From the NCBI GenBank assembly GCA_963920635.1, contig OY987298.1, positions 109,373,309 to 109,437,308 of the forward strand: DNA of 64,000 nucleotides, written 5' to 3'. This DNA comes from Pseudeuparius sepicola. Taxonomy: Eukaryota; Arthropoda; Insecta; Coleoptera; Anthribidae. The notes under the pieces are model-generated. The model was not told the DNA's origin. It did no database searches and was given only the letters and a program-made list of their open reading frames with translations. Position 1 is the first letter of the stretch; every line of letters starts with the position of its first letter. Positions 55,851 to 64,000 of the stretch are shown in pieces. A program made the position numbers and the translations under genes.

Positions 55851-56540
55851 TGATAGAAGAACATATTTTTAAATTCTTATTTAATCTATTAAACGGTAAT
55901 ATTGACTGTCCTTTTATTTTATAATTAATTTTTTGGTAGTGCTAGACATAGTTCAATGTTTTATAATAAAAAAAATATGTTAAGTTTTGCCTATTTCCCC
56001 GAGCAAAATAATCGCGGACAACTTTGTAGTATTTTTGAAGGCCCTGTCTGAAAATAACGTGTTTTTACGCCCGTTTTCGCGCGGTGTTTACACTCACACC
56101 ATCTGACATTTCTGGTAGCCTTTACTGACCAGTATTGGTCCAGGTTAGGAAAACTTATACATCCAGAGATGGCGCAGAAAATGCTTAGCGAACCTCTTCT
56201 TAAATGCGCAGAAAATTTGACCTAGCAGGCAATTATGTATATGTACTTAATATAGTATAATACCTTAGAGTATAATACTTTATAGAGTACAATACCTATT
56301 TAGAAATTCTTGACATTGATTGCAAGCTCTCCCAATATACATTGTGTCAAAATGTGTATAAATTAAAGCCATTTAAAAAAAAATGTTAATGCCAAAAAAA
56401 GTAATAAATAAAAACCTTTTGAAAAACAAGGTTTTATTAAGGCATGTACTAAAATTAATAAAGTAAGGTGAGGTTTTCAAAATTAGTTTTCAAAAAGCTT
56501 GTCGCGCGAATTATAAAGAAAATACATACTTCGGCATGTA
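55851..56540. other. Unassigned AT-rich DNA
   Basis: CCAGAGATGGCGCAGAAAAT near 56163 is the only GC-richer word. TA at 56539-56540 is the target duplication of the next element. Confidence 0.45.
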
Positions 56541-56949
56541 CAGGGTGGGCCAAATTGGGCACTTTTAAAGGGAAACTCCTATTTTTAAAGGAGATAGACG
56601 AAAACTTATATCGGTGTCTGAGGCTCATTTTTTTATGATAAATCTAATGGCGAAAACCGCAAATCGATATCTGTCACCGTTCTTGAGTTACAGGGTGTTT
56701 TTCAAAAATGTGCGTTTTTGAAAAGTGGCCATAGCTTTTTTCGGGTTTTTGTATTTCTGTAAAAACATTCCTAAAGCACTTTTTTTACTTAGAATCCAAT
56801 GCCGCTACTACATTTTTTTTCAAGTCGGTGGTTTAAGAGTTTCCGGTGAAAAAAATTATTTTTTAAATGGAACGCCCTGTATATTTTTGCATTTTTTTAA
56901 TAGAGCAAAAAATTAACATTCCATATATATTACACTAACTGATTTACGC

Positions 56950-57097
56950 ACAGTTTGTTAAGCGAATGTTCGGCCCTACGTCACAACTCCCGTCCTTGTC
57001 TTACTCATGAATATACGATGGGTATCGGTCGTATCTTCACGAGTCAAACAAGGACGGGAGTTGTGACGTAGGGCCGAACATTCGCTGAACAAACTGT
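56950..57097. repeat. 148-bp near-perfect palindrome
   Basis: ACAGTTTGTTAAGCGAATGT .. CGGCCCTACGTCACAACTCC .. CGTCCTTGT faces its complement around a ~35-base centre with TATCGGTCGTA. Arms of ~55 bp have almost no mismatch. Confidence 0.85.
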
Positions 57098-57162
57098 AAG
57101 TAGCTATCAATTACTAATGGCTTTTATGATTTCATGTGTATAATTCGAAGCGCGCCCTTCTA

Positions 57163-57544
57163 ACCAGTAGGATTTACAGGCGGCTAGCGCCCCGCATTCC
57201 ACTTTGGCTTTCACATTGTGCGCATGCCCATATCTATTCAATTGCACCTAACCTAACAAATTTGTTTTTGTTTTGATTGCGGTAAATTTTGAAGTAGTAT
57301 ATTCAGTGAAAAATACGAGTATCTTTATTATTTCAGCGATTATTATTTTTTTTCGGTAATAAATGAGGAGCCGGCGCAGCGAGCGAAGCGTGCGCCACCT
57401 TTTACAGCGATGGGCGCTGCCGTATGAAAAAAGAAGGGGGCATACGCCCCTTATGGTGGCAGTCGGCAGCGATGATTTAACGCATGCGCACAATGTGAAA
57501 GCCAAAGTGGAATGCGGGGCGCTAGCCGCTTCTGTAGGATTTGG
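57163..57544. repeat. Inverted repeat with ~65-bp arms
   Basis: GGCGGCTAGCGCCCCGCATT .. CCACTTTGGCTTTCACATTG .. TGCGCATGC faces GCATGCGCACAATG .. GCGGGGCGCTAGCCGC. The centre includes a CpG-rich stretch with AGGAGCCGGCGCAGCGAGCG. Confidence 0.8.
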
Positions 57545-57549
57545 ACGGT

Positions 57550-58068
57550 GAGACAATGAAACAACCGTGAAAAAATGCTTACTGTTTCCTGTCAAATTAT
57601 CAGTTAAGCTGTTTTGGCAGTGTAAAGATTTTTCTGTTTTTGTGTAATTTATAAACTTTATAACATACCTACAATGAAATTTGAAAGTTATGAAAAATGG
57701 GATATGATAGTCTGTTTTATACAATCTGGGGAAAATGCAGATGCAACGAGCAATTTATACTACGAGCGGTATGCCGAGAGAAGACATCCTTTGAAGGACA
57801 TTTTGGCAAGATTGATTAATAGTGAGCATTTTGAAAAGGATAAGGCGAAAAGGTAGGTACGAGTTAAACAGAGTTAGGCATTTCCCCCGGATTGTATCAT
57901 ATCCCATTTTTCATAAGTTTCAAATTTCATTGTAGGTATGTTATAAAGTTTATAAATTACACAAAAACGGAAAAATCTTTACACTGCCAAAACAGCTTAA
58001 CTGAAAATTTGACAGGAAGCAGTAAGAATTTTTTTCACGGTTGTTTCATTGTCTCACCATCCAAAGCC
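57550..58068. repeat. Inverted repeat with ~180-bp arms around a small transposase-like frame
   Basis: 57550-57735 and 57892-58068 are reverse complements (ACAATGAAACAACCGTG, TGTTTTGGCAGTGTAAAG and AAATGGGATATGATA all pair). The start codon and first ~20 codons of the frame at 57674 lie in the left arm, so they exist twice in opposite orientation. Confidence 0.85.
57674..57856 (+). CDS. Transposase-like N-terminal exon (helix-turn-helix)
   Basis: ATG at 57674 opens MKFESYEKWDMIVCFIQSGE, then NADATSNLYYERYAERRHPL and a short helical end, 60 codons in all. The Y/F-E-K-x-D-M start, the acidic break and the YYERYAERRHP block match the N-terminal helix-turn-helix region of the transposases at 24719 and 4560. 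The frame ends at AAAAGGTAGGTACG, where AAAAG followed by GTAGGT would make a good splice donor, so it may be the first exon of a split gene. No catalytic domain follows inside this element. It is either a captured exon or what is left after deletion. Confidence 0.5.
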   Translation: MKFESYEKWDMIVCFIQSGENADATSNLYYERYAERRHPLKDILARLINSEHFEKDKAKR

Positions 58069-58108
58069 TACTTGTTGAAACGGCGCGCTTCCAATTATAT
58101 ACATACAT

Positions 58109-58225
58109 AATAATAATTATAATAATAATTCTCACCCTCACAATACTCCAAACTAGGAGTACCCCAGAAGCAACCACATGCTTGTGCGGGGGAGGGGGGC
58201 AATTACTATTATTTTGTCTTCGTTG
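58109..58225 (-). repeat. Family B repeat
   Basis: It matches 690-815 closely: (TAA)n tail, CTCACCCTCACAATACTCC, AACTAGGAGTACC, GGGGAGGGGGGCAATTACTA. Confidence 0.75.
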
Positions 58226-58504
58226 CCATTTGCGGCTAGTGCCGACTTTTTTCCGATAGAACTAGGATAGCATTCGCTCAAGTACTACTAGAAAACCGTA
58301 GTAATCCCAGTGAGTGTAGGACAATTAGTAAATCACACGGATAAAGCCTATTTAGGAGCAATACCGTGAACCCACATTTGTCCAGCGCTCTTGGCCACAG
58401 CGGGTGCATGCACCTGCCTCGAACCAAGGTCGATCGAAGGCAGAAAAACATGCAGTCTAAAAAGTTAGCGCCGGTACGAGCGACGCCACCGCGGCCCATA
58501 AAAG

Positions 58505-58524
58505 CTAGTAGTAGTAGTAGTATT
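58505..58524 (+). repeat. (TAG)n microsatellite tail
   Basis: A TAG run at the end of a GC-richer segment (58360-58500). Possibly a SINE or LINE tail; the body is unrecognised. Confidence 0.4.
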
Positions 58525-58840
58525 AAGTATAAGGGCGTTCACCGGTAACACTGACTTGAAAAAAATGTAGTAGCAGCATTGGATTGTACGTAAAAAAGAG
58601 CTTTAGGGATGTTTTTACAGAAATACAAATTTTTCAACCCGAAAAACTTATGACCACTTTCCGAAAACACACATTTTCGAAAAACGCCCTGTAACTCAAG
58701 AACGGTGAAAGATATCGATTTGCGGGTTTCGCCATTAAGATAATCATAAAAAATGAGCCTCAGACACCGATATCAGTTTTCGTCTATCTCCGTCAAAAAT
58801 TGGAGTTTCCCTTTAAAAGTCTCCAAATTGGCCCACCCTG

Positions 58841-61079
58841 TACTTGCGCTTATCTGTCCGATGAAATTAATTGGTACCTACTTTTAAGAACAAAAAATTT
58901 GAAAACCTAAATTTGTTTTAGCTGGGGGCGTCCGAAATATTGAAATTAGAGTGACGTCACGTATTCTGCTTGACAAACCCTTTCATTTGATACCCGTCTC
59001 AAGGATGTTCTGTAAAGTTTGTAATCCGCCATCTTGTTGCAGCCGCCAACAGGTAAAGTTAATTAAAAGCTTCATAAAGTAAAATGTACCTCATTGTACG
59101 CCTACAGAATCGATTAGTCCTACACGCGACGCATTATTTATTTAGTAATATCAACAACCATGCAACGTGTTTAGATAGCATGCAGGGTGATTAAAAAAGT
59201 AGTAGAGATATCCCAACCTATCTTTTAGAAGCACAAGTAATCTGGGCATTTTCGTTTAAACTTCATTATTTTTTATTTCTTATAACGGCTTGACCGATTT
59301 TCCTCAGTCACGTTACTTTGTGAAACTAAGCGTGTGCTTTAATGGTAATAAGTAATAAGTTTTTTGTTACAAGCTATGGCTCCATACGCAGATCAGTTTG
59401 CAGACTGATATTAATACGCCTCGTTGCAATTTATGTTCTCATATGGTATGCCAAATAATGGCTGCAATATCTCCACTGCGGCTTACAATATTTTGAAGTA
59501 AATCGATTTTCTGCCGATATGAATTGGCGGGACACCAAAAAAATAAAAAGGACCTAGGGGAAAAAGGCACGATTTAAAATTGTAAGCACATCGAATTCAC
59601 ATTTGGTTCTGTATCTGACACATCCCGTCAAATTTAGGACGTTGGCGGTTTTAAAGCACGAAATCCCCTTAGTCTCAAAATATATGATACAACGTTTAAT
59701 CTTTCTTCATACTTACGACGATTATTTCAAGACGGGACGTTTCAGTTTTCAAACTCCTAATAATTCGGGACTGCACTTTTTCAATTTCCCGCTTATTCTA
59801 TGTCGCCATATTCCAGTGACTGTATATACTCTAATGCACCTGTTATCTTTCGTTTTTGTATTGATAAACCACTTTTTGTTGCGTTTATAAGTAGGTACAT
59901 AATTATTATCTCTGACACTTGTGGAAGTAGACATGCTGAATTATTTTTAATGTATAGCATTTAATGTGTGTTTAAACTGTACCAAATTACCTATCTTCCT
60001 TTAGCTAAATTAAACGAAAACTTGAAAAAAAAAATGAAATTTGACGTCCTGTGTAACGAAAATCGTTAGGATTTCCATTCATATAGTTATATGAAAAATT
60101 TCACGTTTTCTATAATTTTCTATGATTCGTGAAGTTTCGCCCATAAAAGTTGTACCACCATCTATTTCGTATTATTTTGTAAAATAAAACATAATGTGTA
60201 ACTAACCTTCTGGGCTAAAATGCATATAGGGCTAATTTCATTATATTACTCAGTTGACCTTCTCAATAGCTTTTTTCGCTCGCTGAGAACCTATTTTGGC
60301 CTTTCTTCGTGTTCTGGAGCTTGTTCGACTACTGGATTTATACTTTCAAATGTATATTATTATATGTAGTTGAGTCGGTAAGGAAATGGAAAGTTTATTT
60401 TCGTCATAACAGTTGGATTAGTTGGAATCTGTTCAGAATAATGTGTAGATATAACAACATATATGTGAATGCGTACGGGGCTCTGAAAAGTTGTTAATAA
60501 TTTAAGATAAAAATTTCCTGTGGTAAAAATGCCCGGAATTCGATTTGTGCGAAATGAAAGTAACTATAAAATGGCGCCAGTCCGATTATTTTTAATATTA
60601 ATTTGCAAAATTGAAAACACTGCAGTCTTTTCGCGAACATTAAGAGATATTTTTAAGTTGCTATGAAAATTTAGATAATGGACCAAACTAAACAAGACTC
60701 ATGAAAAATAAATTTCAAAATAGTTACTATCAGCTCCAGTGACCCGTGACCCCAGATATGCAATTTTTTTAACGAGGTTTTATACATCTACTGCTATAAC
60801 TTTGGACTTTGCACAGTACGATAAAAGCTTCGCACACTATTGGGATTATGCCTTCTTGCAAATTTCAATTTCGTTTATTTCTGCAATGTTCTGACTTTTA
60901 TAAAAGAGCATAGCTTTTTATGTTTATAAATAATTGTATATTCATGTATCTTTATTGAATATTCCATCGGATTCGAGTAGCTAAGGATAAAATACGTAGC
61001 GATTAAAAAAAAATTGGAGAGGAAAGCCCCATTATATTAAACGGACCTTTTAAATAAAGATTTACCTCTCTCTCCACCA
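58841..61079. other. Unassigned AT-rich DNA
   Basis: GCAGGGTGATTAAAAAAG near 59181 is a possible element end without a partner. The frame at 59603-59890 resembles no known protein. Confidence 0.45.
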
Positions 61080-61095
61080 TTTCTTGTCTGACCGC

Positions 61096-61122
61096 CAGGC
61101 GCCAGAGGGCGCTGAAGGTCGT
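61096..61122 (+). promoter_or_regulatory. CTCF-like motif
   Basis: GGCGCCAGAGGGCGCTG is close to the CCAG-AGGGGGCGC core bound by CTCF-type zinc-finger insulator proteins. It stands in AT-rich DNA. A single motif is weak evidence. Confidence 0.25.
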
Positions 61123-61717
61123 TTTTGAGATGCCCTCATGTGCGGATTTCTAGGGTCACTGGTGGTACCATTTATTTAGTTTCTGTACCATAACCATGAG
61201 TGACAAAAACAGAAAAATATTATTTTTTAGTTTATGTACCTATGTACCTAGTTCGTTTTTGTACACAACTTTTTTGTAACATTATAGCGTCTATAACTTC
61301 ACTCCAGTACATTTATGCTATGCTATGCTCAGTCATAAGGTTCAGTTTAGAGTTTGTTGAAGTTATCTTTTTTCTGGATGTGCAGCTGTTTTTTCTTTAA
61401 CACGGTACTATTACTGGCTGTCCCAACTGTATATGGCGCGATTTTGAATAGAATGTATGGAGGTAGGAGGAGGACAATTTGAACAGTTAATTAATGCTAT
61501 TATCAAATTTATTTTTAAATTCAGATAATAAATGTTTTTCGCTTATAACTTTCTTATTTTTATCCGATTTCTTTTTCTTTTTTATCGCCGTATAACCAAC
61601 CGAAGGACCTTTCCATCGATGTATCACACGTGGTATGGTGCCAGTTAAAAAAACAACAAACGGGTATATTTGGGGGGCAGGGGGTTGGTTATGTAGCAGT
61701 GCAATAAACATTACAAT
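61123..61717. other. Unassigned
   Basis: Nothing recognised. Confidence 0.45.
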
Positions 61718-61743
61718 GTGCCATACCCTGTAGGGTGTGGCAC
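61718..61743. repeat. Palindrome where two element ends appear to meet
   Basis: GTGCCATACCCTGT faces AGGGTGTGGCAC with one mismatch. It looks like two ACCCTG-type transposon ends back to back. Confidence 0.5.
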
Positions 61744-61832
61744 GAGTTTCGCCGGAAATTACGTTAATATTTATTTTCTAGCGGAACCTCATGGAAACCA
61801 GGCTCACTTTTGATATAACAACGTTGTGTTGT

Positions 61833-62740
61833 ACCGTTGAGTGAGGAATAATAAGAGGCGCAACGGCGCAACCTTACGGGCCGCAGCGAGCCGAACATGC
61901 GGCCCGAAAAACGTCCGAGATAAAAAGCGTCCGAGACAGAAAACTACATATCCTCAAATATACAAAATATACAAAATTGTACCGTTAGCCCGTTGCTCAG
62001 AGAAATAACCAAGGATAGAGGGAGTAAGAACAAAAAGTAAACAAAGCCAACATCTTTTTGAGTGATGCCACGTACTCCATTGTTTACAGCATTTCATTTC
62101 AAAATAGAAGGGTTTAATAATGGGATTCAATGAAGGCACACCTCCCATAACGCTAAATAAACAAATTTAGTTATTAATTTCTTGTATGTAACAATTTTAA
62201 ACTAAAACTAAATTGCTCTGTAATTATAGTATCTAATTATCAATTTAATAAAATCGTCACAGATACCTCAAACTGCCAGACATGGCAACGCTGCTGTTGA
62301 TGCCGTGCCTGCCGGGGGCGCCGCGTCCGTTAACTCAGCGGTATTTGTTTTGTGTATGCCCAGCATGTCAAGTTTTCCGATTGTTTACGTATGCATTTTT
62401 CGCGTTTTTAATTGTTTTTCTGTTAATTTATAGGCTATTTATTGGATAAATTGACTGATTTTGTATACAATGGGACGCAGAGAGTGGGTGGTATTTTGTG
62501 TGTGTGTATTTTGAAGCTGTTGCTCCCTCTATCCTTGGTTATTTCTCTGAGTATTTCTCTGAGGCCCGTTGCAAAGGGATCGGTGTTCTCAAAAACGTAA
62601 ACAGGTTGTAAAAATCCGTGGTCGCTAGGCGGCTAGAGCGAGTGGGAGCAACGAGGGGCTCCAGGGAAATCACACGCAAACCGGGCTCGCAATTTTATAC
62701 AGGCGTTGCGCCTCTTATTATTATTCCTCACTCAACGGTT
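61833..62740. repeat. Inverted repeat enclosing other insertions
   Basis: ACCGTTGAGTGAGGAATAAT .. AAGAGGCGCAAC (61833-61865) faces GTTGCGCCTC .. ATTCCTCACTCAACGGT (62704-62739). It surrounds the 9-bp-duplication element and is followed at once by the 22-bp palindrome. Confidence 0.7.
61997..62563. mobile_element. 567-bp element with GCCCGTTGC duplication
   Basis: GCCCGTTGC occurs at 61988-61996 and 62564-62572. The ends pair exactly for 26 bp (TCAGAGAAATAACCAAGG .. ATAGAGGGA). At the right end the terminal TATTTCTCTGAG is repeated once more. A 9-bp duplication fits a Mutator-type (MULE) non-autonomous element. The interior is GC-rich near 62280-62335 and has no recognisable protein. Confidence 0.75.
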
Positions 62741-62775
62741 GCACACATAGACTTTCATAAGTCTATGGTTGCACA
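62738..62775. mobile_element. 22-bp perfect palindrome between 8-bp direct repeats
   Basis: GTTGCACA (62738-62745), CATAGACTT, TCAT-type centre, AAGTCTATG (62746-62767), GTTGCACA (62768-62775). The arms equal those at 42196-42218, while the 8-bp repeat is different. Confidence 0.75.
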
Positions 62776-63159
62776 GATGGAACATCACGGGTACCCCACT
62801 TTTCTTGAAACCTAAATCCCAGGAGGCCCACCTTGTGTTATAGCGCTATCACGCATCACGCCAAGCCCACCTTTGATATCACACCGTTTTGTTGCATAGA
62901 TGATCTTTGCCCCAGAATCTAGAATGTTCCTTCTTTTTGTGGCTTTGTGATCGTGTGGCGAATGCAGTATTGCGATGGTGGGTCTGGCGAGAATTGAGAG
63001 TTCCATGGGTGAAAAATATGGTATGTTATAACCGAGTGTTCGTTATATCCCGTGACCATTATAATAAATGATAACACACTCAAGTGATGCAGCTTATGTT
63101 TAATATTTGACTTAAATAAATACTCAATAGAAACCTGAAACATGAACAAATGTTTTGTA
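62776..63159. other. Unassigned
   Basis: GCCCACCTTTGATATCACAC at 62866 resembles GGCTCACTTTTGATATAACA at 61801 in the same orientation. Nothing else recognised. Confidence 0.4.
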
Positions 63160-63277
63160 CAGTCCGAAACACGAGAGAAGTCCAATTAAAAACTCTAATC
63201 GCCCATGCCCACATTAATAACATACGGATGGCGCTTAGATTGAGTTGTTCATTGGACTTCTCTCGTGTGTCGGACTG
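63160..63277. mobile_element. 118-bp TA-flanked MITE
   Basis: CAGTCCGAAACACGAGAGAA at the left faces a complement ending CGGACTG at 63277, paired for ~28 bp (TTGGACTTCTCTCGTG). TA lies on both sides (63158-63159, 63278-63279), as for Tc1/mariner-derived MITEs. Confidence 0.82.
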
Positions 63278-64000
63278 TATACCTATACCTAATTGGTAAT
63301 TATTGGTATGTGCTTGCAACTGAACTCCCACTCCCCAAAACTTTGCTTTTGCTTTATTGATTTGAGGCACGACAAAGTTTGCCAAAGTTTAGTCCTACAT
63401 CATAGACGATGCTACAAACTGTCAGAACCATTGTTCAAATTTTCGCACGCTACACCTAAATATTTTGCATAACATTTTATATAAAAAATAATAACTAAAT
63501 TAAAATACCTATATCTCAACTTAGTATCGAGAACTGTAAGACATTACAATTAGTCCGTTTTAATTTGTTTTTGTTTCAAAAATTAAAGATTGGAAGTTAG
63601 TGTATCGAGATTTTATGCGGACGGTTTCAACAATACTTCTGATTATCTATGGCTCGTATAAATTATTGCAAACTGAAAACATGTATCATTAATAGAGAGT
63701 ATATCTACAACACAAATATCGACAAGAGTTAAGTAGAAGAGACACAGTGAAATCATTCATTGATTATGTTTTATGTTGAAGTGAAATCCTTCAGTGTTAG
63801 ACTGGCACAATTTAGTCCCAGAGTCTGGAAAGATTTTCTAATTGAAAAATTATACCTGAAAATTGATAGCAATCGTGTACATTAGCTGAATATGAATTAT
63901 CATAATATCCGCCCAGTTAATAAATAATGTTGAACAATTGGTTTTTTGGAAAAATATCAATATTTAGTAACGCTCGGAAAATCACGTGTGCCTTGGGAGT
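63278..64000. other. Unassigned AT-rich DNA to window end
   Basis: No supported gene or repeat. Confidence 0.5.

Larger units (their letters stand above)
56541..58840 (+). mobile_element. 2.3-kb TA-flanked element with ~290-bp TIRs and nested palindromes
   Basis: CAGGGTGGGCCAAATTGGGC at the left faces a complement ending GGCCCACCCTG at 58840; TA borders both ends. The arms (56541-56843 and 58537-58840) pair through TCGTCTATCTCC, CACCGATATC, AATCGATATC and GTAGTAGCAGC. Inside lie a palindromic MITE, two further inverted repeats, a small transposase-like exon and a family B copy. Ends and TA duplication place it in the Tc1/mariner superfamily. Confidence 0.85.

Noticed and set aside
57248..57724. 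158-codon minus-strand frame
   Set aside because: It crosses two inverted repeats and is antisense to the transposase-like exon; no family similarity.
59603..59890. 95-codon plus-strand frame rich in hydrophobic residues
   Set aside because: AT-rich DNA gives such frames by chance; no start context, splice site or family match.

Overview
The window is AT-rich eukaryotic DNA, almost certainly from an insect. The evidence is an insect-style transposon load: Tc1/mariner-superfamily transposases with an insect-type N-terminal helix-turn-helix region (the region known as DUF4817), Ty3/gypsy and errantivirus-like elements, jockey-like LINE fragments and a 5S-rRNA-derived SINE. Short motifs such as TAGGTACCTA also recur. 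I see no bacterial features, no CRISPR array, no tRNA or complete rRNA gene and no complete host gene. The order of insect cannot be fixed from the sequence.

Layout. 1-4.2 kb: fragments of a dispersed repeat (called family A here), a short palindrome and one small exon-like segment (3107-3191). 4.2-6.8 kb: a TA-flanked element with ~320-bp terminal inverted repeats (TIRs), holding a broken transposase split by an 852-bp palindrome. 8.6-9.7 kb: a dead Tc1 transposase and a possible solo LTR. 10.6-13.8 kb: CpG-rich stretches, a 162-bp tandem duplication and a ~320-bp repeat array that changes orientation. 14.5-17.3 kb: a 2.8-kb element with ~0.5-kb TIRs, sitting in another repeat (family C), with a readable 5-bp target duplication. 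18.5-23.1 kb: a Ty3/gypsy retrotransposon on the minus strand with both LTRs, primer-binding site, polypurine tract and GTAT duplication; gag is open, pol is broken. 23.4-27.5 kb: a nearly intact DD41D-type transposase, probably within a larger TA-flanked unit, next to CpG-rich DNA.

28.8-29.9 kb: an element with long inverted arms, ACTTA duplication and a remnant of an unfamiliar protein. 30-31.6 kb: LINE remnant, 5S-derived SINE and palindromes. 33.1-33.8 kb: a strikingly well-matched inverted repeat. 35.5 kb: a second exon-like segment. 37.1-39.2 kb: a pogo/jerky-type transposase pseudogene interrupted by a palindromic element whose insertion scar can be read. 42.2 kb and 62.7 kb: two 22-23-bp perfect palindromes, each between perfect 8-bp direct repeats. 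50.9-52.4 kb: an errantivirus-like gag-env remnant without pol. 56.5-58.8 kb: a 2.3-kb TA-flanked element with ~290-bp TIRs and nested palindromes. 61.8-62.8 kb: nested inverted-repeat elements, one with a 9-bp duplication.

The genes do not form a pathway; the window reads as nested transposon insertions whose order can often be worked out. The best leads for something undescribed are the 22-23-bp palindromes with 8-bp target duplications, the family of long-armed elements with 5-bp duplications, and the palindromes that could be transcribed into long hairpin RNA.
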